Origin: Betaproteobacteria bacterium
GTDB taxonomy: Bacteria; Pseudomonadota; Gammaproteobacteria; Burkholderiales; SG8-39
Direction: 5' to 3'
NCBI GenBank assembly: GCA_009693235.1
Contig: SHXR01000001.1
Location: 1 to 64,000, forward strand
DNA length: 64,000 nucleotides
The notes beneath the pieces are model-generated. The model saw nothing but the letters and a program-made list of their open reading frames with translations. It searched no databases and was not told where the DNA came from. Shown here piece after piece: positions 17,399-28,662 of this stretch. Made by a program: the position numbers and the translations under genes. Every line of letters starts with the position of its first letter. Within the stretch, counting starts at the first letter, position 1.

Positions 17399-18361
17399 TT
17401 AGCGGAACTGGGCGGCGATCCGATCCGCGGCGAGCCGTGCTTCCTGCTGCGTCTTGTACGGACCGACCCAAAGGCGGTGCATGCCGTTACGCGGCACCAC
17501 TTGCATCGACCTGATCACGCTCGATAGCTCAAGGGACATGCGTGCGCGCAGGACCTCGGCGTTCTCGGGGACCAAAAAAGCGCCGATCTGGACGAATACC
17601 CCTGCGTTCTCGACGAAGAGCGGAAAACCCTTTAAGTTTGGAACGGGGGCGACCGCGCGCTCCGGTCCACCCAACGGTGCGGGGGCGCCGGCGGGGTAGT
17701 CGGCCTCGTTCGGGACGATTACCTCCACTTCGATGGGTGCCACCCCTTGCTCCATGTAGCCGAGCTTCACTGCCGCCGCGTACGACAGGTCCATGATTCG
17801 ATTGCGAAGAAAGGGTCCGCGATCGTTGACCCGCACGATGATCTGGCGGCCATTTTGCGTGTTGGTGACCTTCGCATAACTTGGTAGGGCCAAGGTCGGA
17901 TGCGCCGCGGATAGGCCAAACATATCGTAGATCTCGCCGGTCGCCGTCTTGTTGCCATGGAATCGGCGGCCATACCAGCTGGCGAAGCCCTGCTGGCGAA
18001 GTGGTCTGACCGCCCGTTCCGGGACGAAGTCTTGACCGAGCGCGCTGTACGGATTGTTCGCAAACCGGTGCAGCGGCTCGCTGCGCGGCTCCGGATTCGG
18101 CAGGTGCTCCAGATTCGGTGAGGGCGCGTCGGCGGGTCCATCATCGAGATAGAAATGGCCCCGTGGCGTGGGCGTGGGCAGCGAGGCCGATATCGGCGGC
18201 GGCAGTGCCTGCGTGGTGACCGGCGCAGCGACCTGGGGCGGCGCCGGTTTCGATGCTTCCACTATGCTCATGCGTCGCGGTGCCGGCGCACCGCAGCCGG
18301 CTAGCATCGCCATCGTAGCGGCGGACACGGCGGCCAGCCGGGTAGCGCGGGTAAGGCTCAT
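17399..18361 (-). CDS. rlpA: RlpA-family septal lytic transglycosylase lipoprotein with SPOR domain
   Basis: An outer-membrane lipoprotein that cleaves glycan strands lacking stem peptides at the septum. The lipobox is LAGC in the signal peptide. A proline-rich linker spans about residues 35-95. The double-psi beta-barrel covers about 120-215, with GFASWYGRRFHGNKTATGE and VRVNDRGPF holding the catalytic region. A C-terminal SPOR domain (VFVQIGAFLVPENAEVL...LWVGPYKTQQEA) binds denuded peptidoglycan. The start overlaps the rodA stop by four bases (ATGA), implying coupled translation. Confidence 0.93.
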   Translation of the reverse strand: MSLTRATRLAAVSAATMAMLAGCGAPAPRRMSIVEASKPAPPQVAAPVTTQALPPPISASLPTPTPRGHFYLDDGPADAPSPNLEHLPNPEPRSEPLHRFANNPYSALGQDFVPERAVRPLRQQGFASWYGRRFHGNKTATGEIYDMFGLSAAHPTLALPSYAKVTNTQNGRQIIVRVNDRGPFLRNRIMDLSYAAAVKLGYMEQGVAPIEVEVIVPNEADYPAGAPAPLGGPERAVAPVPNLKGFPLFVENAGVFVQIGAFLVPENAEVLRARMSLELSSVIRSMQVVPRNGMHRLWVGPYKTQQEARLAADRIAAQFR

Positions 18362-19461
18362 GTTCGGCTGAGCGCACGTCGGCGCGTCAAACTCATCAAA
18401 ATGCCAATGCCGATGAATAAGGTTACGAGCGCAGTGCCGCCATAGCTTACGAACGGCAGTGGCACGCCAACGACCGGCAGGATCCCGCTCACCATGCCCA
18501 TGTTCACAAAGGCGTAAGTGAAAAAGGATAGGACGAGCGAGCCCGCCAGGAGGCGCGAAAACGTGGTGGCGGCATTGGAGGCGATCACCATGCCGCGCGT
18601 GATCAGGCTGATGTAGAGAATGACGAGCACGACATTGCCGACCAGCCCGAACTCCTCGGAAACGACCGCAAAAATGAAATCGGTATGCCGCTCCGGAATG
18701 AATTCAAGATGCGTTTGTGTGCCATTCAGCCACCCCTTGCCGAGCACCCCGCCCGAGCCCACCGCGATGGTCGATTGAATCGTGTGGTACCCCGCGCCGA
18801 GCGGATCTTGCGTCGGATCGAGAAACATACTGATGCGCCGTCTTTGATAGTCGTGTAGCAGCGGCCATATGAAAGGGATGCTGGCCGCGCCGATTCCGCC
18901 CAGGGTGAGTATGACCCGCCATGACAATCCCGCCAGAAAAATCGCATAGAAGCCGGCCGCACTGACCAGCATTGCGGTGCCAAGATCGGGTTGCTTCATG
19001 ATGAGGGCGACCGGAACGACCAACAGCAACGCCGCAACGATGAATTCCCGGGTTCGCGCAGTGCCCTCGGCGCGATTGAAAAACCAAGCCAGCGCCAGCG
19101 GTATCGCAATTTTCATGATCTCGGAGGGCTGAATGCGCGTGAAGCCGAGGTTGAGCCAGCGCCTTGCACCATTAACGATGTCGCCTGCGAACGCCACACC
19201 GATCAGGAGCACGAGGCCGATGACGTAGGCCGGCACGGCGAGCCGTTCCAGCAGCTTTTGCGGGACCTGCGCCGCTATCCACATCGCCACTAGCCCGGTA
19301 CTGATATTGACCAATTGCGCGTTGAATCGCGCCGGGGTCTCTTTGGTCGCACTGTAAAGCGTAACGAGCCCGAGTCCGATTATCAGCGACACGAGCAACA
19401 TCAACGACCCGTCGATATTGACGACGAGCCGTTGGCCGGCGACGCGAATCAGATTACGCAT
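18358..19461 (-). CDS. rodA: Peptidoglycan glycosyltransferase RodA
   Basis: A SEDS-family polytopic membrane enzyme that polymerises lipid II for cell elongation, working with PBP2. The 367-residue product has about ten hydrophobic segments. Conserved SEDS features include WLNLGFTRIQPSE, KQPDLGTAMLV (with the catalytic aspartate), and the C-terminal VVGVPLPFVSYGGTAL. It lies 42 bases downstream of mrdA, its usual partner. Confidence 0.96.
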   Translation of the reverse strand: MRNLIRVAGQRLVVNIDGSLMLLVSLIIGLGLVTLYSATKETPARFNAQLVNISTGLVAMWIAAQVPQKLLERLAVPAYVIGLVLLIGVAFAGDIVNGARRWLNLGFTRIQPSEIMKIAIPLALAWFFNRAEGTARTREFIVAALLLVVPVALIMKQPDLGTAMLVSAAGFYAIFLAGLSWRVILTLGGIGAASIPFIWPLLHDYQRRRISMFLDPTQDPLGAGYHTIQSTIAVGSGGVLGKGWLNGTQTHLEFIPERHTDFIFAVVSEEFGLVGNVVLVILYISLITRGMVIASNAATTFSRLLAGSLVLSFFTYAFVNMGMVSGILPVVGVPLPFVSYGGTALVTLFIGIGILMSLTRRRALSRT

Positions 19462-19503
19462 GGGCGTACAGTTCCGCGCGATAACGAGAGACGGTTGGCA
19501 TGG

Positions 19504-21399
19504 TCAATCGCCATCGCCCGCGTCCGGATTCAGATCAGGCATGTTGGCCGGGACTTTCCCCAGCAAAAAATAGTCGACCACGGTGCGCGCGATAGGGGCG
19601 GCGGTTGAGCTGCCGTGTCCGCCGTTTTCAACCAGGATGGCCAGTGCAATACGCGGTTTATCCGCCGGGGCAAAGGCCACGAACAACGCATGATCGCGAT
19701 GACGTTCGGCCACGCGCGCCTCGTCATACTTTTCGCCTTGTTTAATGGCGACGACCTGTGCCGTGCCGGTTTTGCCACCCCAGAGGTATCCCGCATTCAA
19801 TCCCGCTGCCGCGGCGGTGCCGCCTGGCTTGGTGACGTCCACCATCGCTTTCTTGACCAGTTCGACCCATCTTGGATCCAGCGCGACCGTACGCTCCGGG
19901 GCGGGCTCGATCGCGCGCGAGGTTCCGGTGTTCGGATCCTGCACATGCCGGACCAAGTGTGGTTTGTAGACCACGCCGTTGTTGGCGAGGATGGCCGTGG
20001 CCTGGGCAAGTTGCAAGGGCGTTGCGAGGTTATAGCCTTGACCGATCGAGACGGAGATCGTATCGCCCGCGTACCACTTCTGATTGTACCGAGCCTGCTT
20101 CCAAGCCTGCGAGGGGAGCAGGCCCGGTTTCTCGCCGGGGACGTCGATGCCGGTCAGCTGACCAAAGCCGAAACGGCCGATGAAGTTGTGAATGCTATCG
20201 ATGCCGAGGTCATTGCCAAGACCGTAGTAGTACGTATCGCAGGAGATGACGATCGAACGATGCAGGTTGACCGTGCCATGGCCACTTAATTTCCAGTCGC
20301 GCCACCGGTGATTGACTCCGGGCAGCCCAAATGAACCGGAATCGGCAATCGAAAATTCAGGCGTTCGTTTGCCAAGCTGAAGGCCCGCCACGGCCATGAA
20401 CGGCTTGAACGTCGAACCGGGGGGATAGGTGCCCGCCAAGGCGCGATTGTTGAGGGGCCGATCGGGTGAATTGTTCAATGCCTCCCAGTTTTGCGGATCG
20501 ATGCCATCGATGAACAAGTTTGGGTCAAAGCCAGGCTTCGATACGAAGGCCAGCACGCCACCGGTGTCCGGCTCGATGGCAACCAGCGCACCGCGGAAAT
20601 CGCCAAACGCCCGCTCGGCAATTTCCTGCAACCGGATATCGAGCGTCAGAATCAAGTTGTTGCCCGCTACGGCAGGCGTCGACTCGAGCGTGCGTACGGC
20701 GCGCCCGCCGGCGTCGATTTCCACCTGTGCAGAACCCACCGTGCCACGCAACTCTGTCTCATACGCTGCCTCCAATCCGGTGCGTCCGATGTGATCGGCG
20801 CCCCGATACTCGGCAAGCTTGCTGCCTTCACCCAGTTTTTCAAGATCCTTGCCGCTGATGCGGCCGATGTAACCGATGACATGCGATGCCACCAGACCAA
20901 GCGGATATTCCCTGAACAGGCGCGCGCGAATATCGACGCCCGGAAAGCGAAACTTGTTGGCGGCGAAGCGCGCGACTTCCTCATCCGATAGTTTTGTGCG
21001 AATCGGTATCGAATCTGATCCGCGCGATTCATCGGACAGCCGTTTGAATCGACGCCGGTCACGCTGCTCGATATTGACGATGCTCGCCAACTCTGTGATG
21101 GTCGCGTCGACGTCTGGGACCAGCTTTGGCGTGATCTCCAAGGTGTAGGCAGCGAAATTGCGCGCGAGCACCACACCATTGCGATCCTGTACGAGGCCGC
21201 GCGACGGTTGCACCGGGACCACCGAGATCCGGTTGTCTTCCGCGCGGGTTTTGTAGTACGTATGCTGCACGATCTGCAGGTAACCGAAACGCGTCACCAA
21301 CAAACCAAATGCAATCAAGACCACCACACCGGCGAACGCAATGCGTAGCTGGAAGTGTTGGAGCTCGCGTTCCTCGTTGTGGAGTTCACCAAGTGCCAT
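19504..21399 (-). CDS. mrdA: Penicillin-binding protein 2 (elongasome transpeptidase)
   Basis: A class B PBP that crosslinks peptidoglycan during elongation. Starting at ATG 21399 gives 631 residues. It has an N-terminal membrane anchor (about 20-45), a pedestal domain, and a transpeptidase domain with GSTFKP (active serine), SCDTYYYG and KTGTAQ motifs. The ribosome site AAGGATC upstream of this start belongs to one copy of an 8-base direct repeat that flanks a 116-base insertion separating the gene from mreD. In related genomes the two genes are normally close or overlapping. Confidence 0.96.
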   Translation of the reverse strand: MALGELHNEERELQHFQLRIAFAGVVVLIAFGLLVTRFGYLQIVQHTYYKTRAEDNRISVVPVQPSRGLVQDRNGVVLARNFAAYTLEITPKLVPDVDATITELASIVNIEQRDRRRFKRLSDESRGSDSIPIRTKLSDEEVARFAANKFRFPGVDIRARLFREYPLGLVASHVIGYIGRISGKDLEKLGEGSKLAEYRGADHIGRTGLEAAYETELRGTVGSAQVEIDAGGRAVRTLESTPAVAGNNLILTLDIRLQEIAERAFGDFRGALVAIEPDTGGVLAFVSKPGFDPNLFIDGIDPQNWEALNNSPDRPLNNRALAGTYPPGSTFKPFMAVAGLQLGKRTPEFSIADSGSFGLPGVNHRWRDWKLSGHGTVNLHRSIVISCDTYYYGLGNDLGIDSIHNFIGRFGFGQLTGIDVPGEKPGLLPSQAWKQARYNQKWYAGDTISVSIGQGYNLATPLQLAQATAILANNGVVYKPHLVRHVQDPNTGTSRAIEPAPERTVALDPRWVELVKKAMVDVTKPGGTAAAAGLNAGYLWGGKTGTAQVVAIKQGEKYDEARVAERHRDHALFVAFAPADKPRIALAILVENGGHGSSTAAPIARTVVDYFLLGKVPANMPDLNPDAGDGD

Positions 21400-21402
21400 G
21401 TA

Positions 21403-21534
21403 GATCCTTAAGGAAACGCTGAATAAGCTATCTCGCGAATTGAGCGTGCCCAAATTTTTCGGGGAGTTACGAGGGGCAATGAAGGGGTTGGGGCCCCTTC
21501 ATCCCCAACCAGCCCCTTGTTCAATTGATCCTTA
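21403..21534 (-). mobile_element. Candidate MITE-like insertion with 8-bp direct repeats between mreD and mrdA
   Basis: The octamer TAAGGATC (minus strand) occurs exactly at both edges, 21534-21527 and 21410-21403. The 116 bases between contain no gene. The left copy supplies the TAA stop of mreD; the right copy supplies the ribosome site of mrdA. Removing one copy and the insert leaves TAAGGATCTACATG, a natural tight mreD-mrdA junction, so the repeat looks like a target-site duplication. The ends carry related but imperfect inverted sequences (TGAACAAG and TGAATAAG). Inside is a strong hairpin, GGTTGGGG pairing with CCCCAACC (plus 21487-21511). The insertion reading is inference. Confidence 0.6.
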
Positions 21535-22050
21535 GATCGGTTCATTCTTCGACGCCGCGAGCCGCTGTGGTGCGAGCAAAACGAGCGTTGCAAGGGGCCA
21601 CAGCGCCGCGGCAATCACGCTGCCCAGAAAGTAGCTCCAGCCGGGGAAGGCGCTGCCGGCGTACATCCTCACCATGACCATCAACAGTTGCGCGACCAGG
21701 AGGAGGAGGAGGACGTGCAGAGCTTGTGGCCATGGCCCGAACCAGAGCATGCGACGATGCAGCGCATACGCGGCGAACGCCAGAAACGCATAGGCGAGTG
21801 CATGCTGCCCAAAGAGCACCGCATTTGCCGCATCGACCAGGAGTCCGGCGAGGAACGCAGCGCCCATGCCGACTTGACGCGGTTGATGAATGGCCCAGAA
21901 CACGATGACCAGCGCCACCAGATCCGGAACGCCGCGCAGGTCACGCCACGGCAACAGAATAAAGATCAAGGCAACGAACAGCGATATCACAACGTACCGC
22001 AGTTTCACCGGTGCTAACAGCTCTTGCTGTCGAGGGGTATCCAGTGGCAT
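21532..22050 (-). CDS. mreD: Rod shape-determining protein MreD
   Basis: A small integral membrane protein of the elongasome. Starting at ATG 22050 gives 172 residues with five or six hydrophobic segments. Typical features are VVISLFVALIFILLPW, the VPDLVALVIVFWAIHQPRQVG loop and the GLLVDAANAVLFGQHALAYAF segment. It follows mreC by 13 bases. Its TAA stop is part of the direct repeat bounding the downstream insertion. Confidence 0.93.
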   Translation of the reverse strand: MPLDTPRQQELLAPVKLRYVVISLFVALIFILLPWRDLRGVPDLVALVIVFWAIHQPRQVGMGAAFLAGLLVDAANAVLFGQHALAYAFLAFAAYALHRRMLWFGPWPQALHVLLLLLVAQLLMVMVRMYAGSAFPGWSYFLGSVIAAALWPLATLVLLAPQRLAASKNEPI

Positions 22051-22063
22051 GGATGGGCGCTCT

Positions 22064-22969
22064 CTAACGGCCTTTGCTCCGACCGCCACGTGGCGGTCGC
22101 TTTGCAGTGGGCGCATCAGCGGGATAAGGCGGGCTCGCTTCGGTCTTCGACAGTATGAGTAACTCGCGATTTTGCCCCGGGCCACCGAGCGGTGCGCAGG
22201 TAATTCTCGCAAAGGCGGAGGTGGCGTCGTTGTCGATGCGAACGACCGATGCAACCGGCAGGCTCGGCGGATAAACACCGTCGAGCCCGGAGGTGACGAG
22301 CACATCACCCACTTGGATGTCCGCGTTGCCCGCGGTGAATCGCAACTCCATCGTCACGCCGTCGGAAGAACCGAATACAACACCCCGCAGGCCGCTGCGC
22401 ACCACTTGCACCGGAATCGCATGGTCTTTGTCAATCACCAGCGTTACTTCCGAAACCAGCGAATGGACGCGGGTCACTTGTCCGATCAACCCGTTGACAT
22501 CGATGACGGGTTGGCCGGCCTCGATGCCGTGCTGGGTGCCTTTATCGATGATTACCTTGCGACTGAAGGGATCGCGACCGAGATACATGATTTCGGCGAA
22601 TTGGGCGGTTCGCCCCGAGCGCTCCCGTGAATCGAGCAGCTGGCGCAACTTTTCGTTTTCCGCCTGCAAGGCGCCAAGCGTGATGAGGTCCTTCGCGTCG
22701 CGCAGGCGCTCTTCGCGCAACTGCGTGGTTTCGCGCATCAGCTTGGCCTGCGCGACAAAATAATCGCTGGCGCTCTCAAACAGGGCAATCGGCGCCAGCG
22801 CCGCGCGTTGAATCGGATACACCGCCAGAGCAAATCCTTGGCGAATGACTTCTGCGTAACGGAAACGTGCGTCCAGGGTCATCAGCACAATCGCAGCCAC
22901 GGTGAAGAACACCAACCGGACCACCGGCGTTGGTCCCCGATCGAACAGCGAAGGTGGCGTCGATTCCAT
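22064..22969 (-). CDS. mreC: Rod shape-determining protein MreC
   Basis: A bitopic inner-membrane protein whose periplasmic domain scaffolds PBP2 and RodA. It has one membrane segment (about 17-33), a coiled coil (about 75-115, LREERLRDAKDLITLGALQAENEKLRQLL) and two beta domains (about 120-275, including DKGTQHGIEAGQPVID and GDVLVTSGLDGVYPPSLPV). The C-terminus is a short basic, disordered tail. Length (301 aa) is normal. The TAG stop is followed closely by mreD and appears genuine. Confidence 0.95.
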   Translation of the reverse strand: MESTPPSLFDRGPTPVVRLVFFTVAAIVLMTLDARFRYAEVIRQGFALAVYPIQRAALAPIALFESASDYFVAQAKLMRETTQLREERLRDAKDLITLGALQAENEKLRQLLDSRERSGRTAQFAEIMYLGRDPFSRKVIIDKGTQHGIEAGQPVIDVNGLIGQVTRVHSLVSEVTLVIDKDHAIPVQVVRSGLRGVVFGSSDGVTMELRFTAGNADIQVGDVLVTSGLDGVYPPSLPVASVVRIDNDATSAFARITCAPLGGPGQNRELLILSKTEASPPYPADAPTAKRPPRGGRSKGR

Positions 22970-23068
22970 CGTTAGCCGGGTGTTGGTACGACCGGTCCGC
23001 GCGGACTACGCCGGACCTGACGAGACAAGGGCGCCCAGTGTGGCGTTGGCCATCCCACCGGGAAATGC

Positions 23069-24451
<1,383 letters not shown>

Positions 24452-24742
24452 ATGATGCCACTCGATCTCGAGGTTGTACGTCGTATCGCAATGCTTGCTC
24501 GCATCGAAATCTCGGATGCGGAGGCGATTGCCACGCGCGATCAGCTGAATGGCATCTTGAATATGATTGAATCGATGCGCGCCCTCAACACCGAGGGCAT
24601 CGAGCCGATGGCGCATGCACAGGATGTGGTGCTGCGCCTGCGTGACGACCGCGTCAGCGAGACCGATCAACACGAGGTCTTTCAGTCGATCGCCCCACAA
24701 GTCGAAGGGAGTCTCTATCTCGTTCCCAAAGTGATCGAATGA
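24452..24742 (+). CDS. gatC: Asp-tRNA(Asn)/Glu-tRNA(Gln) amidotransferase subunit C
   Basis: The small subunit that stabilises GatAB, which converts mischarged Glu-tRNA(Gln) and Asp-tRNA(Asn). Starting at ATG 24452 (or the adjacent ATG 24455) gives about 96 residues with the usual [14 protein letters not shown] opening and a C-terminal [22 protein letters not shown]. Codons upstream of these starts are not conserved. The stop overlaps gatA by four bases. Confidence 0.95.
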   Translation: MMPLDLEVVRRIAMLARIEISDAEAIATRDQLNGILNMIESMRALNTEGIEPMAHAQDVVLRLRDDRVSETDQHEVFQSIAPQVEGSLYLVPKVIE

Positions 24743-26238
24743 AGGACGACTACTTGACCGGTGCCACATTAACCGAGCTGTCTAGCGCGTTGGCGGCAAA
24801 GAAGATCTCTAGCGTCGAGTTGATCAAGGCCTACCTTAACCGGATTGCCGCGGTCAACCAGACCCTCAACGCGTTCATCACGGTTGATCCCGCGCAGAGC
24901 TTGGCGCAGGCGCGCGCGGCCGATGCACGCATAGCGCGCGGTGAGCTCGGACCGCTTACCGGTATCCCCATCGCCCACAAAGATATCTTCGTCGCCCGCG
25001 GTTGGCCATCGACCTGCGGCTCGCAAATGCTCGCCAATTTTGTCGGGCCCTATGATGCCCATGTCATCGACCGCTTCAATGCCGCCGGTGCGGTGAATCT
25101 CGGCAAGACCAACATGGATGAGTTCGCCATGGGGTCCACCAGCGAATCATCATGGTACGGTCCGGTCCGGAACCCATGGCATACCGATCATGTAGCGGGT
25201 GGCTCGTCGGGAGGATCGGCCGTTGCCGTTGCGGCATCGTTGGCGCCGGCCGCGACCGGGTCGGACACTGGTGGCTCGGTGCGCCAGCCGGCCGCGCTGA
25301 CCGGAACCTGTGGCCTGAAACCGACCTACGGTGTCGTCTCGCGCTACGGCATGGTCGCCTACGCGTCGAGCCTCGATCAAGGTGGGCCTTTTGCGTGCTC
25401 CGCCGCCGACCTTGCGGTCATGATGAACGTGATGGCGGGCTTTGATGCGCGGGATTCAACCAGCCTTGATCGGCCGCCGGAGGACTACAGTCGGTCGCTT
25501 GGTGCGCCGGTGGCGACCGCCACTGCCAAGCAGCCGCTTGCAGGGCTCCGTATCGGCATTGCGCGCGAACATTTTGGACCGGGACTGGACGCCGATGTGG
25601 AGGCAGCCATTCGCGCCGCGCTCGATGCGCTGACTGCTCTTGGTGCCCGCTTGGTGGATATTTCGCTGCCCACCTCGCCCATGTCGGTGCCCGCCTACTA
25701 CGTCATCGCGCCGGCCGAGGCGTCCTCGAACCTTTCGCGATTCGATGGCGTGCGCTACGGCTATCGGGCCCCCGAATACACCGACCTGCGCGACATGTAT
25801 TGCAAAACGCGCGCGCAAGGATTCGGGCCGGAGGTGAAGCGGCGCATCCTGATCGGCACCTATGTGCTCTCGCATGGCTACTACGATGCGTACTACCTGA
25901 AGGCACAGAAAGTAAGGCGTCTCATTGCCGACGACTTCACGCAGGCCTTCAAGGCATGCGATGTGATTGCGAGTCCGGCTGCGCCGACCGTCGCTTGCCG
26001 GTTAGGCGCCATGACCGCCGATCCGGTGCAGATGTATTTGAACGATATCTACACCGTACCCGCCAATCTCGCGGGGCTGCCTGCCATGTCGATACCCTGT
26101 GGATTTGGCAATCGGGGCTTGCCGGTCGGTTTGCACGTCGTCGGCAACTACTTCAGTGAAGCGCAGATGCTGGGCGTCGCCCATCAGTTTCAAGGCGTCA
26201 CCGATTGGCACCGGAAGAAGCCCGAGGAGGTCGCGTGA
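24739..26238 (+). CDS. gatA: Asp/Glu-tRNA amidotransferase subunit A (glutaminase)
   Basis: The amidase-signature subunit that releases ammonia from glutamine for GatB. Length is 499 aa. The Ser-cisSer-Lys triad is K81 (AHKDIF), a serine of GGSSGGS at about 156-157, and S180 ([14 protein letters not shown]). The ATG overlaps the gatC stop and the TGA overlaps the gatB start, so the three subunits should be made together. Confidence 0.97.
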   Translation: MKDDYLTGATLTELSSALAAKKISSVELIKAYLNRIAAVNQTLNAFITVDPAQSLAQARAADARIARGELGPLTGIPIAHKDIFVARGWPSTCGSQMLANFVGPYDAHVIDRFNAAGAVNLGKTNMDEFAMGSTSESSWYGPVRNPWHTDHVAGGSSGGSAVAVAASLAPAATGSDTGGSVRQPAALTGTCGLKPTYGVVSRYGMVAYASSLDQGGPFACSAADLAVMMNVMAGFDARDSTSLDRPPEDYSRSLGAPVATATAKQPLAGLRIGIAREHFGPGLDADVEAAIRAALDALTALGARLVDISLPTSPMSVPAYYVIAPAEASSNLSRFDGVRYGYRAPEYTDLRDMYCKTRAQGFGPEVKRRILIGTYVLSHGYYDAYYLKAQKVRRLIADDFTQAFKACDVIASPAAPTVACRLGAMTADPVQMYLNDIYTVPANLAGLPAMSIPCGFGNRGLPVGLHVVGNYFSEAQMLGVAHQFQGVTDWHRKKPEEVA

Positions 26239-27716
26239 TGGAATGGGAAACCGTGATTGGTCTGGAGACCCACACGCAGCTTTCGACGCAATCGAAGATT
26301 TTTTCGGGCGCGTCAACGCATTTCGGCCAACCGCCCAATACACAGGCCAGCGCGGTCGATGTCGCGTTGCCGGGCGTATTGCCGGTAGCGAATCGGGGTG
26401 CGGTCGAGCGCGCTATCCGCCTTGGCCTGGCGGTTGGCGGAACGATCAATCGCCGCTCCATCTTTGCGCGGAAGAATTATTTTTACCCGGATCTGCCGAA
26501 GGGCTATCAGATCAGCCAACATGAGATCCCAATCGTGTCGGGCGGAACGCTGCACATTACCACGACGGCCGGCGAGAAGATTGTTCGATTGACCCGCGCC
26601 CATCTCGAAGAAGATGCCGGCAAGTCGCTCCATGAAGATTTTCATGGCATGAGCGGGATCGATTTGAATCGCGCCGGCACGCCGCTCTTGGAGATCGTCT
26701 CCGAACCGGATATGCGCTCGGCCGAGGAAGCCGTTGCCTATGCGAAGGCACTGCATGCGCTGGTCCGCTGGATTGACATCTGCGATGGAAATTTGCAGGA
26801 AGGTTCGTTTCGTTGCGACGCCAATGTTTCGGTGCGGCCTATGGGCAGTGCAACGCTTGGTACGCGCTGTGAAATAAAAAATCTGAATTCCTTTCGCTTT
26901 CTCGAACGCGCGATCGACTATGAAGTGCGCAGGCAGATTGCGTTGATCGAAGACGGTGGGCGAGTCGTGCAGGAAACGCGCCTTTACGACGCCGATCGCG
27001 ACGAGACACGGTCGATGCGTTCCAAGGAAGACGCGCACGACTATCGCTACTTTCCCGATCCGGATCTACCGCCGCTTTGCGTGGACGACGCCTGGATCAA
27101 CGCGGTGCAGACGGCAATGCCCGAACTGCCGGAGGCAAAGCGAGCGCGCTATGAGGGCAGCCTCGGGCTGTCGTCCTATGACGCGGCCACGCTCACGCAA
27201 TCACGTGACATGGCGCTCTATTTTGAAGCGCTTATCGAACGGTTGGCGGTCGCACGAACCGCCCATCTCGCTCGCGCCAAACTCGCCGCAAACTGGGTAA
27301 CCGGCGAATTGGCGGGTGCCCTGAACAAGGCGGATGTCGATATTCAGCATTCACCGGTGGGAAGCGACGCGCTGGCGGGATTGCTTGAGCGAATTGAGGA
27401 CGGCACGATCTCCACCAAGGCCGCCAAAGACCTCTTCGATGCGATGTGGAATGGCGAGGCAACGGGTCCGGATGCTGCCGATCAGCTGATTGAGAAAAAA
27501 AGTCTGCGGCAGATATCCGATGCCGGCGCATTGGAGGCGATCGTCGATCATGTTTTGGCGAGCAATGCCCCGCAGGCAGCCGAATTCAAGGCCGGCAAAG
27601 AGAAGGCGCTCAACTACCTCGTCGGCCAAGCCATGAAAGCAAGTAAAGGGAAGGGCAACCCTGCGGCGATCGCCGAGATTCTCAAGCGCAAGGTGATGGG
27701 TCAAGCGCCTCCTTAA
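26238..27716 (+). CDS. gatB: Asp/Glu-tRNA amidotransferase subunit B
   Basis: The kinase/transamidase subunit that binds the tRNA and activates the side-chain carboxylate. The start at 26238 overlaps the gatA stop (TGATG) and gives 492 residues. Family signatures are [32 protein letters not shown] and the DANVSVRP and EIKNLNSF blocks; the C-terminal YqeY-like tail ends [14 protein letters not shown]. It converges on the DUF4124 gene with a 76-base gap. Confidence 0.97.
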   Translation: MEWETVIGLETHTQLSTQSKIFSGASTHFGQPPNTQASAVDVALPGVLPVANRGAVERAIRLGLAVGGTINRRSIFARKNYFYPDLPKGYQISQHEIPIVSGGTLHITTTAGEKIVRLTRAHLEEDAGKSLHEDFHGMSGIDLNRAGTPLLEIVSEPDMRSAEEAVAYAKALHALVRWIDICDGNLQEGSFRCDANVSVRPMGSATLGTRCEIKNLNSFRFLERAIDYEVRRQIALIEDGGRVVQETRLYDADRDETRSMRSKEDAHDYRYFPDPDLPPLCVDDAWINAVQTAMPELPEAKRARYEGSLGLSSYDAATLTQSRDMALYFEALIERLAVARTAHLARAKLAANWVTGELAGALNKADVDIQHSPVGSDALAGLLERIEDGTISTKAAKDLFDAMWNGEATGPDAADQLIEKKSLRQISDAGALEAIVDHVLASNAPQAAEFKAGKEKALNYLVGQAMKASKGKGNPAAIAEILKRKVMGQAPP

Positions 27717-27792
27717 AGCGCGGTGGGTTGAACGGCCAGGAGGTGCGGGTCGTACGCGCCGTCATCGACAGACGGCCCGCCGACCAGCAGAT

Positions 27793-28476
27793 CTATTTTG
27801 TCGCGGCGCTGGCTGAGGTGGGTGCTGGCGATCGGCGGCTTGCGCGCGTCGCCGCCGCTTCCTTGCTCCCTAGGATATATCGTCGACGGTCTTCATCGAA
27901 GCGGACATTGATCGCTTTTTCCTGGGCGCGTTTGGCGTCCAACAGTTGCTGCAACGCCATCTGCTCGGTTTCAAGATTTCTTCTCGCAACATGCAACTTT
28001 GCCGGCAACGCTTTCCCGGCGTGTGTTTCGAGTTCTTGCTTGAGCTCATCGAAGCGCTTGGCATTGTTGGCAAGGGAGCCCACGGTCTGCGCGATGACTT
28101 CCAACACGGGATTCAATGCCCCGGCGCGGGCGGACTCCAAATCCTGCTCGCTCGAATAGGCCGACACAATGGTCTGGTTTTTTCTATGTTCGACGCGTTG
28201 AATGGCGTCATCCTCGACCTTTTTCTTGCGCGCTTCGACCTCTGCCGTGCGTTGCTCGGCGGAGGGCGTAGCGCCAATCTTCTTGACGAGGACCCCTTGG
28301 CTGGAAAGCTTATCAACCGCACGGCCGGCTTGTTCCGCCGGCGGGCGCTCGGTGTAGTGCACCTTGCCGTTTTGGTCCACGTAGCGGTACACCTGGGCGT
28401 TGGCTGGCGAGACGGTGAGCATCACCGTGATGCTGATAAGCGCGGCCGGTGCGGAAATCGAATGGAGGATGCGCAT
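27793..28476 (-). CDS. DUF4124-domain exported protein
   Basis: The 227-residue product has a signal peptide ending at ANAQ, followed by the DUF4124 motif VYRYVDQNGKVHYTERPP. The rest is highly charged, with predicted coiled coil between about 75 and 200 (repeated EVEARKKKVEDD and ELKQELETHAGK-like stretches), and ends in an Ala/Ser/Thr-rich tail. DUF4124 proteins are periplasmic and uncharacterised. A 6-bp stem (GCCGTC/GACGGC, 27758-27776) lies in the downstream gap but has no T-run, so it is not called a terminator. Confidence 0.8.
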   Translation of the reverse strand: MRILHSISAPAALISITVMLTVSPANAQVYRYVDQNGKVHYTERPPAEQAGRAVDKLSSQGVLVKKIGATPSAEQRTAEVEARKKKVEDDAIQRVEHRKNQTIVSAYSSEQDLESARAGALNPVLEVIAQTVGSLANNAKRFDELKQELETHAGKALPAKLHVARRNLETEQMALQQLLDAKRAQEKAINVRFDEDRRRYILGSKEAAATRASRRSPAPTSASAATK

Positions 28477-28662
28477 GGTGATTCCTGTCTGATGGCGGTA
28501 CGGTCGAACGAATTCGCTTCATCTTTATCGGACCGATCCCTCCGATCTGTAGGCTGGCCGGGTGCGTCTCTCGGGCCGCCGATCGAATCGATCTGCTATG
28601 CGTAGAATCCACGCGAGCGTGCGCCCGAGTACTCCCACCAAGAATGAGAATCGAACCAGTCC

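Noticed and set aside
27758-27776. GCCGTC/GACGGC hairpin between gatB and DUF4124 as a terminator
   Set aside because: The stem is only 6 bp and no T-run follows on either strand.
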